From assembly GCF_000368025.1 (NCBI RefSeq), contig NZ_KB849211.1, positions 812,322 through 876,321 of the forward strand: a stretch of 64,000 nucleotides of DNA, read 5' to 3'. The notes under the pieces were generated by a model that saw nothing but the letters and a program-made list of their open reading frames with translations, did no database searches and was not told the origin of the DNA. Below, one piece after another: positions 7,251 through 15,826 of this stretch (position 1 is its first letter; every line of letters begins with the position of its first letter). The translations under genes and the position numbers were made by a program. This DNA comes from Acinetobacter parvus DSM 16617 = CIP 108168. GTDB taxonomy: Bacteria > Pseudomonadota > Gammaproteobacteria > Pseudomonadales > Moraxellaceae.

Positions 7251-9869
7251 TTACTTCAAAGCTTGATCCAAATTTTCTAAATTCAAAACTATCGAACTCA
7301 CTACGCTTCTATCGAACTCTACTCGATCCTGCTCTTCATGAACTCCCTTATTAAGATATCTCCATTCTCGACACTCCCCGCTAATCCCTAACAAAGCTTC
7401 TAATGGTTTAAAAACACTTTCTTTTTGAGCATGAACAAAATCTTTTTTTTCAATTCTAGTTTTCAATTGTTCAGTAAGATTTCTTAACTCTATTGAAGAG
7501 GTAGCAGATCGTAATTTTAAACTCAAATTTCCATCACCATGCTTACTTACATACTTCCAAACTTTCCCTTTAGTTATTGCTTCTAAAGCTTGTCTTGACT
7601 TTGTTAAAGCATCACGAATTTCATTTTGATTAATGTGCTCTCTAGCAGCAACAATATAATTACGAGGTGCACAATTAAAATTAATATTGATATGCGGCTC
7701 ACCCAATCTTGGTAGAAAACTAAATGATTTTGTTAACTTCACTCGTTCCACTGAAAGTAGATTGTGAATATCTTTGAAGAATTCTTCCCCATGGCAAGTT
7801 AATAATATTTGCTTATTAGCAAAGAACTTATCTTCAAAGAGTGTTTTTCGGATTGCTTCACGATGTTCATCATCTATGGCATTAACAGGGTCATCAAAAA
7901 TCAATAATGGTGACTCTTCTTTAAGATTTTTTGCCAATAAAATTGCTAGTCCTAAACATCGAATATGCCCCTCACTAAGTATATGCAGCGCATCAAAAAA
8001 AACTTCTGGATTGCTTTTAAATGCAATTTCCATTCTCTGATTCTGGTTTATTGGTAGTCTTACTTCTGCTAGCAATTCACTATCCGTATCGTTTCGATTA
8101 AAAGCATTGTAAAGATCAATAATCACTCCTCCTAAATCTTTAACTAAACGCAGAGGTAATTCATTGCAGTATGTTTCCAACTTTTTAACAAAGTCAGCAT
8201 AAGCGTTGGATATAATCTTATTTCGACTAACTATTAATTTTTCAGTTTCAACATCTGTAATAAGCTGCTCATTTTGTTCTTCAAATGTACTAATCATGGA
8301 CTGAGCGATACTTATAGCCTGAGTCGCTGATTGTCTACGTGTTTGAAGTATAGTTATTTCTTTTACAAAATCACGACACATCAAAAGCTCTTTAGCCTTA
8401 ATTACTCTCACCTCTTCTTCTTGTTTTATTTTTAGATCACATGCCTCAAGAGCTTGAACTTGCACCTCAATATTCATCCAAATGGTTGTACCATCAGGTA
8501 GCATTTCTGTTAAGTACCCCCACCACTCAGAAGATGTTTTTTCGCTTGTAAATGATCTATATGCCTCCAAGCAATTTTCTTTTTGATAAAAAGATAAACA
8601 AGTTTGGATAATCTGAGAAAGAGCTGTTAAGGAATCTTGGATTTGCTTTTGTAAAAATTGAATTTTATTCTGTATACCTGCCAACTCTTGCAACTTCAAC
8701 AACTCATCTCTAGCATAAATATAAGGATTAACAGTAGTCTGACCTAGGGGTGTTTGACAAGCTGGACACTGATTTGGATTACCATCCTGTAATTCAATAA
8801 TTGCATTATAAAGTTGTTTAAATGAGACCTGATAACTTGCTTGTGCTAGTTTCCCCTCTTCAATTATTAAAGCTGAATGCAACTCAGTTATTTTCTGCTT
8901 TAATGCATTTAATACACTTTGAGAAAGGTTACTTTTAGTACCTAAAGGCGACTGAAGATATGTTTCAAGTATTTGTACACGCCCTGAGACAGCTTCATTA
9001 CCATTTAGCTCAATTACCATTTGATCAAAACTTATATTCTCTTTATATCGAGTAGCTAAATTTATCTCCTCTGATTGAATGTCGCTTAGCAGTTGCGTGT
9101 GTATTTTAATCTGTTGTTCACTACCTAATAATTGTGAACGCTTTTCACCAAGCTCTTTAGACTTTTCTCCAATAATATCAATATATCTACCATCCATATC
9201 AGGAGTAAAATTTTTGACAAACTCCGTGAAAGACTCTAATCCAAATAACGTAGAAATTAGTTCTGTTTGTTTAGATGGAACTTGGGCTGCAATACGTGAA
9301 AAATTATCTATACGATTCTTTTCAACAAAACAGAATCTATATATTTGCTCATCAGGCTGAACACTTAAGATGTTATTTTGGCTATCTTCAGCCTGAAGAA
9401 TAGGTGCTAAGAATCGATTAACATGAGCATTCTTTAGATACTCAACTTGGTTACGGAAACGTTTATTTTCAGCATCTTCGACATTACCTAATAAGCAGTA
9501 TTCTAAAGCCTCACAAAAACTTGATTTTCCTGTTCCATTAGGACCATATATCAATACTAAGTTACTATCTAAATCAAAATGCTCTGGTTTAGAAAATCCT
9601 CGAAATGGGCCTACAGTCATACTTTTAATTTTTGCAATTTTCGCTTTCGGCTCTCCCAATGTCGCAGGTAAAGGACTGATTTCTGAACCAACACGTTCCC
9701 ATTTTAACTGAGCAAACGATACTATTTTTTTTATCCGTTGCCCCTGAGCAGTCTTTAATGGAATTAACTCATCCAAATTTTCTAAAACAAGGTTTGCTAT
9801 CTTACGTATCTCTACAGAGTCAGTATTATTCAAAGTCTGTAAAAAATTTAAATATTCCACCCGAACCAT
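7251..9869 (-). CDS. Rad50/SMC-like AAA ATPase with zinc hook and possible HEPN tail
   Basis: An 872-residue ABC/SMC-type ATPase. Walker A is GPNGTGKSS (109-117), a zinc-hook CPAC sits at 368-371 amid predicted coiled coil, the signature is LSEGH (631-635), Walker B is LLIFDDP (655-661) and the switch His is in LLTCHGEEF. About 100 residues precede the ATPase head. About 170 residues follow it, including REWRYLNKGVHEE; Arg837 and His844 form an Rx6H pattern that could be a HEPN ribonuclease motif. The start at 9869 has a GGGGG ribosome site; the upstream ATG at 9902 does not. It stands alone between the ars operon and phage-like genes. A defence role, like RloC and other zinc-hook ATPases, is inferred. 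Confidence 0.75.
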   Translation of the reverse strand: MVRVEYLNFLQTLNNTDSVEIRKIANLVLENLDELIPLKTAQGQRIKKIVSFAQLKWERVGSEISPLPATLGEPKAKIAKIKSMTVGPFRGFSKPEHFDLDSNLVLIYGPNGTGKSSFCEALEYCLLGNVEDAENKRFRNQVEYLKNAHVNRFLAPILQAEDSQNNILSVQPDEQIYRFCFVEKNRIDNFSRIAAQVPSKQTELISTLFGLESFTEFVKNFTPDMDGRYIDIIGEKSKELGEKRSQLLGSEQQIKIHTQLLSDIQSEEINLATRYKENISFDQMVIELNGNEAVSGRVQILETYLQSPLGTKSNLSQSVLNALKQKITELHSALIIEEGKLAQASYQVSFKQLYNAIIELQDGNPNQCPACQTPLGQTTVNPYIYARDELLKLQELAGIQNKIQFLQKQIQDSLTALSQIIQTCLSFYQKENCLEAYRSFTSEKTSSEWWGYLTEMLPDGTTIWMNIEVQVQALEACDLKIKQEEEVRVIKAKELLMCRDFVKEITILQTRRQSATQAISIAQSMISTFEEQNEQLITDVETEKLIVSRNKIISNAYADFVKKLETYCNELPLRLVKDLGGVIIDLYNAFNRNDTDSELLAEVRLPINQNQRMEIAFKSNPEVFFDALHILSEGHIRCLGLAILLAKNLKEESPLLIFDDPVNAIDDEHREAIRKTLFEDKFFANKQILLTCHGEEFFKDIHNLLSVERVKLTKSFSFLPRLGEPHININFNCAPRNYIVAAREHINQNEIRDALTKSRQALEAITKGKVWKYVSKHGDGNLSLKLRSATSSIELRNLTEQLKTRIEKKDFVHAQKESVFKPLEALLGISGECREWRYLNKGVHEEQDRVEFDRSVVSSIVLNLENLDQALK

Positions 9870-9983
9870 AAAACCCCCATCTAAATAAATTATAATATTC
9901 AAAATGTTAAATCTTTTTTAGAATATCTTTTAACGTACATAAGCTTAATCTTACATTTATAGATTAAGAAAATTTAAAATACA

Positions 9984-10001
9984 AGGCATCAACAGATGCC
10001 T
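9984..10001 (-). terminator. Hairpin after the Cys-rich protein gene
   Basis: AGGCATC (9984-9990) and GATGCCT (9995-10001) form a 7-bp stem with a 4-base loop, 6 bp beyond the stop at 10008. The minus-strand tail TTGTATTTTAAATTTTC is U-rich. Confidence 0.65.
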
Positions 10002-10007
10002 CCTACT

Positions 10008-10901
10008 TTAGTTCAAAGCTTGTACCGATTGCTGTAGGCCTTTCTGAATATCTTGCATCTGAAGAAAGTCTGGAACTTGTTGCTGTGATTTATTTTCTTC
10101 TGGGTAAAACTCTTCAATTTTATCCAATCCCTCCTCTACATCTACTTCAAACCGTGTATTGCCATAGCCTTGCCGTGCCATCTGATCTAAAGCTGCCTGA
10201 TTAAATCCACACAGCTTACTTTTCTGATCAATCTCTTTCGCCGTTTGAATCGCCTCTTGTAAATGAACACCCTCACGTAACGTCAAATCCACGTAATAGA
10301 CTGGGGTTCGATAGCTTTGTGTGGTGGACTTTCCTCGAAGTGTTAACTGTAAAGGCAGACATGACAATAAACCATTCGATGCTGCATGGTAATAACTCAG
10401 TCTCGCTGCCAAGGTTCGAATGCTGTTAAAGCCTGTTGTTCTAAAAACGAAAGTCCCAAACTCATCCGATTCATCAAGATTCACATACAGACGACCATAG
10501 GGCTTACACAATCTACCTTGTGCCAATGGACATAGATCAGGTGAAGGACAGGGGTGATGTTCAACCCCTTGATTGGTTAAGCGCTGACAAGTTTCACCAT
10601 TGCCTATACACACGGGGCGCCCTGTTTGTCGATCAAATAGACTGTACTCTGCCCTTAGATTCAGTTCAGGATCATTGAAGATCATCCGGACGGGTATGCT
10701 TCGCAGTTTTTGATTGGGTGCTTTGGCCCGCAGCTGTTCATCCAGTGGGTGCTTCACCCAACCACTGTCCTTATTTTGGATTTGGCTGGTAATGGTAAAT
10801 TGATCATCCTTTTCAGGCAGACGTTTGCCGTTCTTTTCCACAACTTTGCCGATACTGATTCTGCCAAGTATTGGCGGTGTGATTGCTAGACCTTTAATCA
10901 T
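10008..10901 (-). CDS. Phage/island Cys-rich protein (possible recombination directionality factor-like)
   Basis: A 297-residue protein found in phages and islands and usually annotated only as hydrolase or metal-binding protein. A central Cys/His cluster (CIGNGETCQR, then HHPCPSPDLCPLAQGRLC, about residues 105-140) suggests a metal-binding knuckle. The N-terminus ILGRISIGKVVEKNGKRLP recalls the Gp3-like recombination directionality factor family; that link is weak. A strong ribosome site (AGGAAAGGA) precedes the ATG. It lies downstream of the YqaJ and DUF932 genes with its own hairpin terminator and probably works with them in DNA processing. Confidence 0.55.
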   Translation of the reverse strand: MIKGLAITPPILGRISIGKVVEKNGKRLPEKDDQFTITSQIQNKDSGWVKHPLDEQLRAKAPNQKLRSIPVRMIFNDPELNLRAEYSLFDRQTGRPVCIGNGETCQRLTNQGVEHHPCPSPDLCPLAQGRLCKPYGRLYVNLDESDEFGTFVFRTTGFNSIRTLAARLSYYHAASNGLLSCLPLQLTLRGKSTTQSYRTPVYYVDLTLREGVHLQEAIQTAKEIDQKSKLCGFNQAALDQMARQGYGNTRFEVDVEEGLDKIEEFYPEENKSQQQVPDFLQMQDIQKGLQQSVQALN

Positions 10902-10962
10902 GGTCCTTTCCTCTTATCTTTAAATAAATTGCTGTATTGATTAAAAATGAAATGGGCATAAA

Positions 10963-10990
10963 AAATCCCATGTGCTGAGGCATGGGATTT
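10963..10990 (-). terminator. Terminator after yqaJ-like gene
   Basis: AAATCCCATG (10963-10972) and CATGGGATTT (10981-10990) form a perfect 10-bp stem with an 8-base loop. On the minus strand it is followed by TTTTATGCC. The same tail follows the hairpins at 12110 and 13935. Confidence 0.8.
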
Positions 10991-11028
10991 CTAGGCTGGT
11001 TGGATATTTTGCTTAGGCTAAATTACTT

Positions 11029-12072
11029 TCAACCATCATTGGTATAGATGTTAAAACGCCGTGAACCTGTTTTACTTTGCGGGAATTGGCTGAGGTATTC
11101 AGGGTGTGATTTCAGCAAAGCCTTGGCATCTAAGCTGATTGAATCCTTAGCCTTTTTCCACGTCACTGAGCCTGCTTTAAAAGTGGCACGCTCCGCCTGC
11201 TGCATCTTGGCTTGCAGCTGGTGCTTCAGCAGATCAAACTGCTCCTGATGCTTGTCGATTTGATTACGTGCCTGAATCAGCTGTTCAAACTGCTGGTTGG
11301 CCTGCTCATCCCCAGATAAGTCTGCAGTGCTCAATGGCACATGTTCGGGATACAGCTGCTGTAAAGCCTTGGCTGCCGATGCGCTGGCATCTGCATCAGG
11401 CGGTGTATCCTTCTCGACACATTCCCAGAAGTAACGTTCTGCATTCACAATATGCTGAATGACCGATTCACTGCGGGTCACTTTAAAAATCTGCGTTTCA
11501 TGTCCGCAGAGCAGTACACAGATATGCGCTGCTTTCTTTCCCGTTACGGCCAATTGATGCTGTACCTGACACAGCACATATAACGGCACACCATCCCACC
11601 ACAGCTTGGCGCCATGTTCACCAGCAGTTTTGCATTCCAGAATCTGCACATCTGCATCACCCACTACGGAATAATCTAAGTTAGCTAACATGAAATGCTT
11701 GTCTGGGTCAGGATGCTGCAGCACAGCATTCACGCGGCGGACTTTATAGTTGGTATGCATGCTGTAGTATTCAGCAACAAGCGGTTCAAGTCGCTTGCCC
11801 CAATATAAAGGCGCATGGCCTTCGCTTTCATCTTCGATGGATTGCTTGATCCTACCTGTTTTGATCATCCACAGTTCCAGCATCGACATATAAGGATTGA
11901 GTCCGCAAGCTGCAGCACAGTCACTGCTGCCGATACCTTGCCTGCGTACTTCCAGCCATTCGGCTTGGCTCATATTTTTGGTTTCTACAAAGCGTTTGGC
12001 GGTAATAAGTTTAGGTGACCTGAATCCTATAGGTTGTTTAGATGCTGCAGATGGATTTGATAAATTATTCAT
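11029..12072 (-). CDS. YqaJ-family viral recombinase/exonuclease
   Basis: A 347-residue nuclease of the YqaJ (lambda-exonuclease-like, PD-(D/E)XK) family. The signature WLEVRRQGIGSSD is at residues 39-51. The catalytic set is likely Asp133 (ANLDYSV), Glu146 and Lys148 (ILECKTA), followed by the family helix YVLCQVQHQLAVTG. The C-terminal 100 residues are a Gln-rich coiled coil. YqaJ enzymes resect DNA ends for single-strand-annealing recombination. The start at 12072 follows GAGGAATTCACA; the longer frame to 12114 has none. It sits in the phage-like block with DUF932. Confidence 0.85.
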   Translation of the reverse strand: MNNLSNPSAASKQPIGFRSPKLITAKRFVETKNMSQAEWLEVRRQGIGSSDCAAACGLNPYMSMLELWMIKTGRIKQSIEDESEGHAPLYWGKRLEPLVAEYYSMHTNYKVRRVNAVLQHPDPDKHFMLANLDYSVVGDADVQILECKTAGEHGAKLWWDGVPLYVLCQVQHQLAVTGKKAAHICVLLCGHETQIFKVTRSESVIQHIVNAERYFWECVEKDTPPDADASASAAKALQQLYPEHVPLSTADLSGDEQANQQFEQLIQARNQIDKHQEQFDLLKHQLQAKMQQAERATFKAGSVTWKKAKDSISLDAKALLKSHPEYLSQFPQSKTGSRRFNIYTNDG

Positions 12073-12109
12073 TGTGAATTCCTCAATTTTAAATTTTTGG
12101 CATAAAAAA

Positions 12110-12129
12110 ACCACATCCGAAGATATGGT
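12110..12129 (-). terminator. Hairpin after the 71-aa gene
   Basis: ACCACATCC (12110-12118) and GATATGGT (12122-12129) pair imperfectly around a short loop. On the minus strand they are followed by TTTTTTTATGCC. This is the second of three hairpins in the block with the same tail. Confidence 0.55.
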
Positions 12130-12153
12130 CTGATATTTCTAAATGAATCTATT

Positions 12154-12369
12154 TTAAAATGAGACGACTGCTAAATGGCGCTTTAGGTTTTCTTCAGAAA
12201 CGCCAGCTATTACAATTTCTAAAATGTCTGCATTTAATTGAAGACCTTGATTAAAGGAATAGCCAAAATTACCTTTTATCGTTTCTACTAAAACATCGAA
12301 AGATTTCTTATCTTTCATTTTTAATAAAAAACTTTCATCCCCTAATTTCTTAATTGAAATGATACTCAC
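12154..12369 (-). CDS. Small hypothetical protein (71 aa)
   Basis: I do not recognise this 71-residue protein. It starts with GTG (MSIISIKKLGDESF) behind a good ribosome site, GGAGAGTACA, and ends near a hairpin, which supports it as a real gene. It is mixed alpha/beta in composition, with no signal peptide or membrane segment. It lies between the DUF932 gene and the YqaJ gene and may be an accessory of that pair. Confidence 0.55.
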   Translation of the reverse strand: MSIISIKKLGDESFLLKMKDKKSFDVLVETIKGNFGYSFNQGLQLNADILEIVIAGVSEENLKRHLAVVSF

Positions 12370-12466
12370 TGTACTCTCCGTTTTACTATTTATCTTGCAA
12401 ATAGTTAGTGGAGCTTAGAAATCAGAATTTCAATAAGAAGTGTTCAAATAATTGTAAATACACAGA

Positions 12467-13501
12467 TTAGGACAACATCAGTAGCGCCTGTTCCAGTCCA
12501 CGTTGTTTTAAGCCTGCCCCTGCTCCAAACCATGCTGAATCCAGCCGGTGATCCTGACTCATGGCTCGACGTTCATGATCTGCAAATTCCGTGATACTGC
12601 ACAGCAACCCATAAGCCGTATCTTTGGCTGAGCTGAGTTCTGCCCCTCGGCCATGCCCGTTAAACATAGTCATGACTTTCGACATGGCTCGGCCATTCGG
12701 TTCAACCTTGTCTTTGCTTTGTGATTTACTGGCTACATTGCGGTAGAACTGGATAATGCCTTCATCCTGCTGCATTGGACTGAGGCTGGTATTGTTAAAT
12801 ACCGCGTCAAAATAAGCAGCCGCTTCTTGTTGAGTGACTTTACGTTGACTGAGTTGCTTCATTTCATACATGTGTTCATCCCATTGCCGTACTGAGATTC
12901 CCAACTGCTGTTTGATCTTATCTGCATCAAAACGGGTACTGTGTGGGACTTTGACCACGCCTGCACTGCTGTTCTGTCCTTTTAGGGCAATGGCTAAAGT
13001 GTTGTTGCACACTACGCGGATTGAAGTAAATTGCGCTGTGGTCGCCAGCGTTCCGTCACAGCCCGTTGCCAACAATATATAGCCATTACTAACATCTTTA
13101 CCTTTGAGTGCCGCGCTTTGTCCTGTTCTGGCTAAAGCCCAGAATTTCTTTCCGCCTTTCAATACGCCTGCGGTTTCCAGTTCAAAGCCTGATTGCTCTG
13201 TTAAATCTCGGTAGAACTCCAACACCTCTGCAGGCTGCACTTCCTGATAACGCTGACTGACCACCGATAGAGGTGCATGGGTATCCGAGCGATAAAGTAC
13301 GCGCTGTTCTTCATAAGGCATGATGATGTTTTGCCCGCGTTCATTTTGCGCCATATAGCTGACATCAGAAGATTCAATGCGCCAGTCCATGCCGGCCTGC
13401 TGTGCCCATACTTCAATCGGCTGATTATGCGTAAGCTGGTTGCCGAGGCCATGCCAAGGGGTGTCACCGACATAAGCCATTTGTTCAATCTGATGCGCCA
13501 T
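12467..13501 (-). CDS. DUF932 / phage-plasmid-like protein
   Basis: A 344-residue protein of the DUF932 family (TIGR03299-like). It starts MAHQIEQMAYVGDTPWHGLG, and the family motifs YRSDTHAPLSVVSQRY and RVVCNNTLAIAL follow. DUF932 proteins occur in phages, plasmids and islands, often beside YqaJ nucleases; an annealing or DNA-protection role has been suggested but not shown, as far as I know. The ATG at 13501 has an AGGAAATATAAAC leader; the longer frame to 13621 would overlap the gap before it and is less likely. Confidence 0.8.
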   Translation of the reverse strand: MAHQIEQMAYVGDTPWHGLGNQLTHNQPIEVWAQQAGMDWRIESSDVSYMAQNERGQNIIMPYEEQRVLYRSDTHAPLSVVSQRYQEVQPAEVLEFYRDLTEQSGFELETAGVLKGGKKFWALARTGQSAALKGKDVSNGYILLATGCDGTLATTAQFTSIRVVCNNTLAIALKGQNSSAGVVKVPHSTRFDADKIKQQLGISVRQWDEHMYEMKQLSQRKVTQQEAAAYFDAVFNNTSLSPMQQDEGIIQFYRNVASKSQSKDKVEPNGRAMSKVMTMFNGHGRGAELSSAKDTAYGLLCSITEFADHERRAMSQDHRLDSAWFGAGAGLKQRGLEQALLMLS

Positions 13502-13575
13502 GTTTATATTTCCTATAAATGTATGTTGAAATTCATGTTGTTGATTAAATGTGTTTAAGGTTTGTGGCTTGAGCT

Positions 13576-13881
13576 TTATGATTTTTTGACCCAAACAAAA
13601 TGCTGCTGACAGTCCTGACAAATATATTGATCTTCATTGCGATAATATTTTTCGTAGCAGAATTGGCTGACAACCACCAGCACACCGCCAATCACTACAC
13701 CTACAGCAGCACCTGCCGCAGGTGAAAAGCCGACCTTCTTAGCAAGTCTTGCTCCCAGCACAGCCATTTGTGCAGGTGAGATATTGCGCTGAAGCTGTTC
13801 AAAGTAATTTGCGTTTGATTTGCCAGATGCGGTTTGTCTGACATTGCCCGACTTGCAGTAGGGACATTGAATGATGGACAC
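13576..13881 (-). CDS. Small zinc-ribbon membrane protein (101 aa)
   Basis: A 101-residue protein with CPYC near the N-terminus (residues 6-9) and CQDC near the C-terminus, which together could form a zinc ribbon. Between them is a hydrophobic, Gly/Ala/Val-rich membrane segment (about 53-74). Translation probably starts at the GTG at 13881 behind AAGGAATATACC. Function unknown. It is co-directional with the DUF932 gene. Confidence 0.6.
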   Translation of the reverse strand: MSIIQCPYCKSGNVRQTASGKSNANYFEQLQRNISPAQMAVLGARLAKKVGFSPAAGAAVGVVIGGVLVVVSQFCYEKYYRNEDQYICQDCQQHFVWVKKS

Positions 13882-13934
13882 GGTATATTCCTTGTCAGAT
13901 GTACCCTGACAAAAGCTAAAGTGAAGGCATAAAA

Positions 13935-13961
13935 AAACCGCATCCCTTTAGGACACGGTTT
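13935..13961 (-). terminator. Hairpin after the lipoprotein gene
   Basis: AAACCG (13935-13940) pairs with CGGTTT (13956-13961), extended imperfectly inward. The minus strand continues TTTTTTATGCC. It separates the small exported-protein genes from the zinc-ribbon gene. Confidence 0.55.
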
Positions 13962-13996
13962 AGTCAGTTCTAGATTAATGTTTAGATTAAATACGC

Positions 13997-14377
13997 TTAG
14001 TTAAAGCTGTAGCTCGCTGTTCCCTGCTGTGTTTCAACATCAACACGCACAACATTATCGTAACCGCAGCCGGTTAATTTCAGCCTTAAACGCAAGCCCA
14101 TTTTAAAATGCTGCGGGTATTCCAGTGATCTGCGGTAGCCTTCATAACTGCATTCACCATTGTTGATTAAAACGTTGGTGACATCGATGGGATCTGGGCT
14201 GTTGGAACGAATGGTGATGACATGCGCCACTTGGTTTTGTGCATACCAGTTGCTGGTATCTTCTACATTCATTTCAACACTAAAAGTATTGGGATCAAGG
14301 CTGGAGTCGCACCCGTACAGCATCATGCCTGCAGCAGCCGTTACTGCCAGCAGGATCGATTTAAAATATTTATTCAT
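13997..14377 (-). CDS. Small predicted lipoprotein
   Basis: A 126-residue protein starting MNKYFKSILLAVTAAAG, with the lipobox LYGC near residue 23, so it should be lipid-anchored in the outer or inner membrane. The mature part contains a Cys pair and ends in beta-rich sequence. No family was recognised. The ATG at 14377 overlaps the TGAGGATGATTGCT ribosome-site region; an in-frame ATG three codons earlier is less likely. It lies 11 bp from the next gene, so the two are probably co-transcribed. Confidence 0.6.
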   Translation of the reverse strand: MNKYFKSILLAVTAAAGMMLYGCDSSLDPNTFSVEMNVEDTSNWYAQNQVAHVITIRSNSPDPIDVTNVLINNGECSYEGYRRSLEYPQHFKMGLRLRLKLTGCGYDNVVRVDVETQQGTASYSFN

Positions 14378-14388
14378 AGCAATCATCC

Positions 14389-14958
14389 TCAGCAGTAGTT
14401 GTAGCTGACGCCGTAATCACCGGTCTCTAAATCAATACTGATCAGATGAATTTCACAATCTGTACCATTATCAAATTTATAAACGTAGTAACGGTTGCCC
14501 GCCTGCTCTGACTCTAATGCGCCGTGTTCCTGCAAGCTAAAGCCGCTCACGGGTTTACCCGTATCTTTCGCAGCTTTGGCAAAAACCAGCTGCTGATACT
14601 TGTCTATATTTTTTTGCTCAAATTCAGGCAGGTCTGCATAAGGAAGCATGGACAGCAAGGTATCTGCAGCTTTCAAATTTTGATCAAACTCAAAGCTCAG
14701 CAATTCAGGTTCATGCTGCGCCGAACTTGAGCCCTTGCTGCCAGCAGTCAATTCCTCTACATCAATGCCATCAACTTCCGCAGCAGGAATGCCTTCCGAA
14801 GCAGCAGCTTCTGACGCTGGAATATCACTCGTGCCAGCTGCAGCTGTTTGCACAGGTTTCTGAACGCTGGAATTGGCACTGAAAAAATAGAATCCGGATA
14901 CGATAATAAGCGTCAAAGCCAGAATAGCTGCCAAACCCAAAATGGTTTTTTGGTTCAT
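14389..14958 (-). CDS. Membrane-anchored periplasmic hypothetical protein
   Basis: A 189-residue protein with one N-terminal membrane helix (ILGLAAILALTLIIVSGFYF), then a long Ala/Ser/Glu-rich linker and a C-terminal globular part ending in a Cys-containing tail (CEIHLIS, YNYC). The ribosome site AGGAG precedes the ATG. Topology suggests the bulk lies in the periplasm. Function unknown; it is the middle gene of three exported proteins. Confidence 0.6.
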   Translation of the reverse strand: MNQKTILGLAAILALTLIIVSGFYFFSANSSVQKPVQTAAAGTSDIPASEAAASEGIPAAEVDGIDVEELTAGSKGSSSAQHEPELLSFEFDQNLKAADTLLSMLPYADLPEFEQKNIDKYQQLVFAKAAKDTGKPVSGFSLQEHGALESEQAGNRYYVYKFDNGTDCEIHLISIDLETGDYGVSYNYC

Positions 14959-14975
14959 CTCAAATCTCCTGTACT

Positions 14976-15242
14976 TTAGTTCGGTACAGAGACTTGGCCA
15001 TTATTGGCGTTATAGTGGACAACGCGCGGACAGCCGCCCTGAAAGTTCACCGTGAAATTACGCCAGCCGCGGTTGCCCGGATTGGTTTTATACATGCACT
15101 GATACACGCCTCCACCTAAATTTCGAGCCTGCACAAAATAGGATTCACTGGCTTGCGCAAACCAGCCTGCCTGCGCCCATGACGCGCCTGCAAGAAGTGA
15201 TGAAATCAGGGCAGTTTTTAGGAAAGTTTTTAACATAGTCAT
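14976..15242 (-). CDS. Small secreted protein (88 aa)
   Basis: An 88-residue precursor with a clear signal peptide (LKTFLKTALISSLLAGASWA, cleavage probably after AQA). The mature part is about 62 residues and has two cysteines that could form a disulfide. No family is recognised. It lies at the upstream end of a three-gene set of exported proteins within the phage-like block, so a cell-surface or exclusion role is possible, but nothing in the sequence shows it. Confidence 0.55.
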   Translation of the reverse strand: MTMLKTFLKTALISSLLAGASWAQAGWFAQASESYFVQARNLGGGVYQCMYKTNPGNRGWRNFTVNFQGGCPRVVHYNANNGQVSVPN

Positions 15243-15826
15243 TTTCTCTTTTTACAGGCATCACCGGTCTTCAGCAGATCCGGTGTCCCCCATGCAATCT
15301 TTGTTGGAATGAATATCTAAGTTTTTGAATTTTTTATAGACGATAAAGCGTACAGATCTACTTAGCTCAAAACAGCATTAGAGATTCATCTTCATATCGG
15401 TAATATGTATTTGAAAAAGTTTTATTCTTAAAAAGCTATAAACACAGCTATGCACAGCACGCGGGCCTAATGACCCATCGGCACAAATACTGAAAAAGAG
15501 AAAAATAAGGGATGATATTGATGTAAGCGCATGGCGTACTCCTTTGTTTTAAAAGAATTCTGCCAATTCACTGCTAATATGATGGTGGCAGAACGAAGAA
15601 GGGTTAGCAGACTGGTAACAAAGAAACCAGCACGCGCAAGCGCGTCCCCCCTCCGCCCTACCGCAAAGAAAGGGGGACGAACGGGTCCACAACATGCAAA
15701 ATCAGATTTCGCATATTGTCTTTGTTAATGGGTCTGCTAAAACCCGCTGACGATGTAGGTCAGCAGGCTAAGGATAATCTGCACGGTGTAGAGCGTCAAG
15801 CAAGTGCTGGAATGCAATATGAATTT
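15243..15826. other. Non-coding stretch with hairpins upstream of the truncated Rep-like gene
   Basis: No convincing gene is present. CACCGG/CCGGTG arms (15262-15267 and 15280-15285) form a hairpin. A GC-rich island in AT-rich DNA holds ACGCG-CAAG-CGCGT (15632-15645) and GTCCCCC/GGGGGAC arms (15644-15650 and 15672-15678). Homology to the second Rep-like copy begins at 15771. The GC-rich hairpins could be a nick or origin site of the Rep-encoding element, by inference only. Confidence 0.4.
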
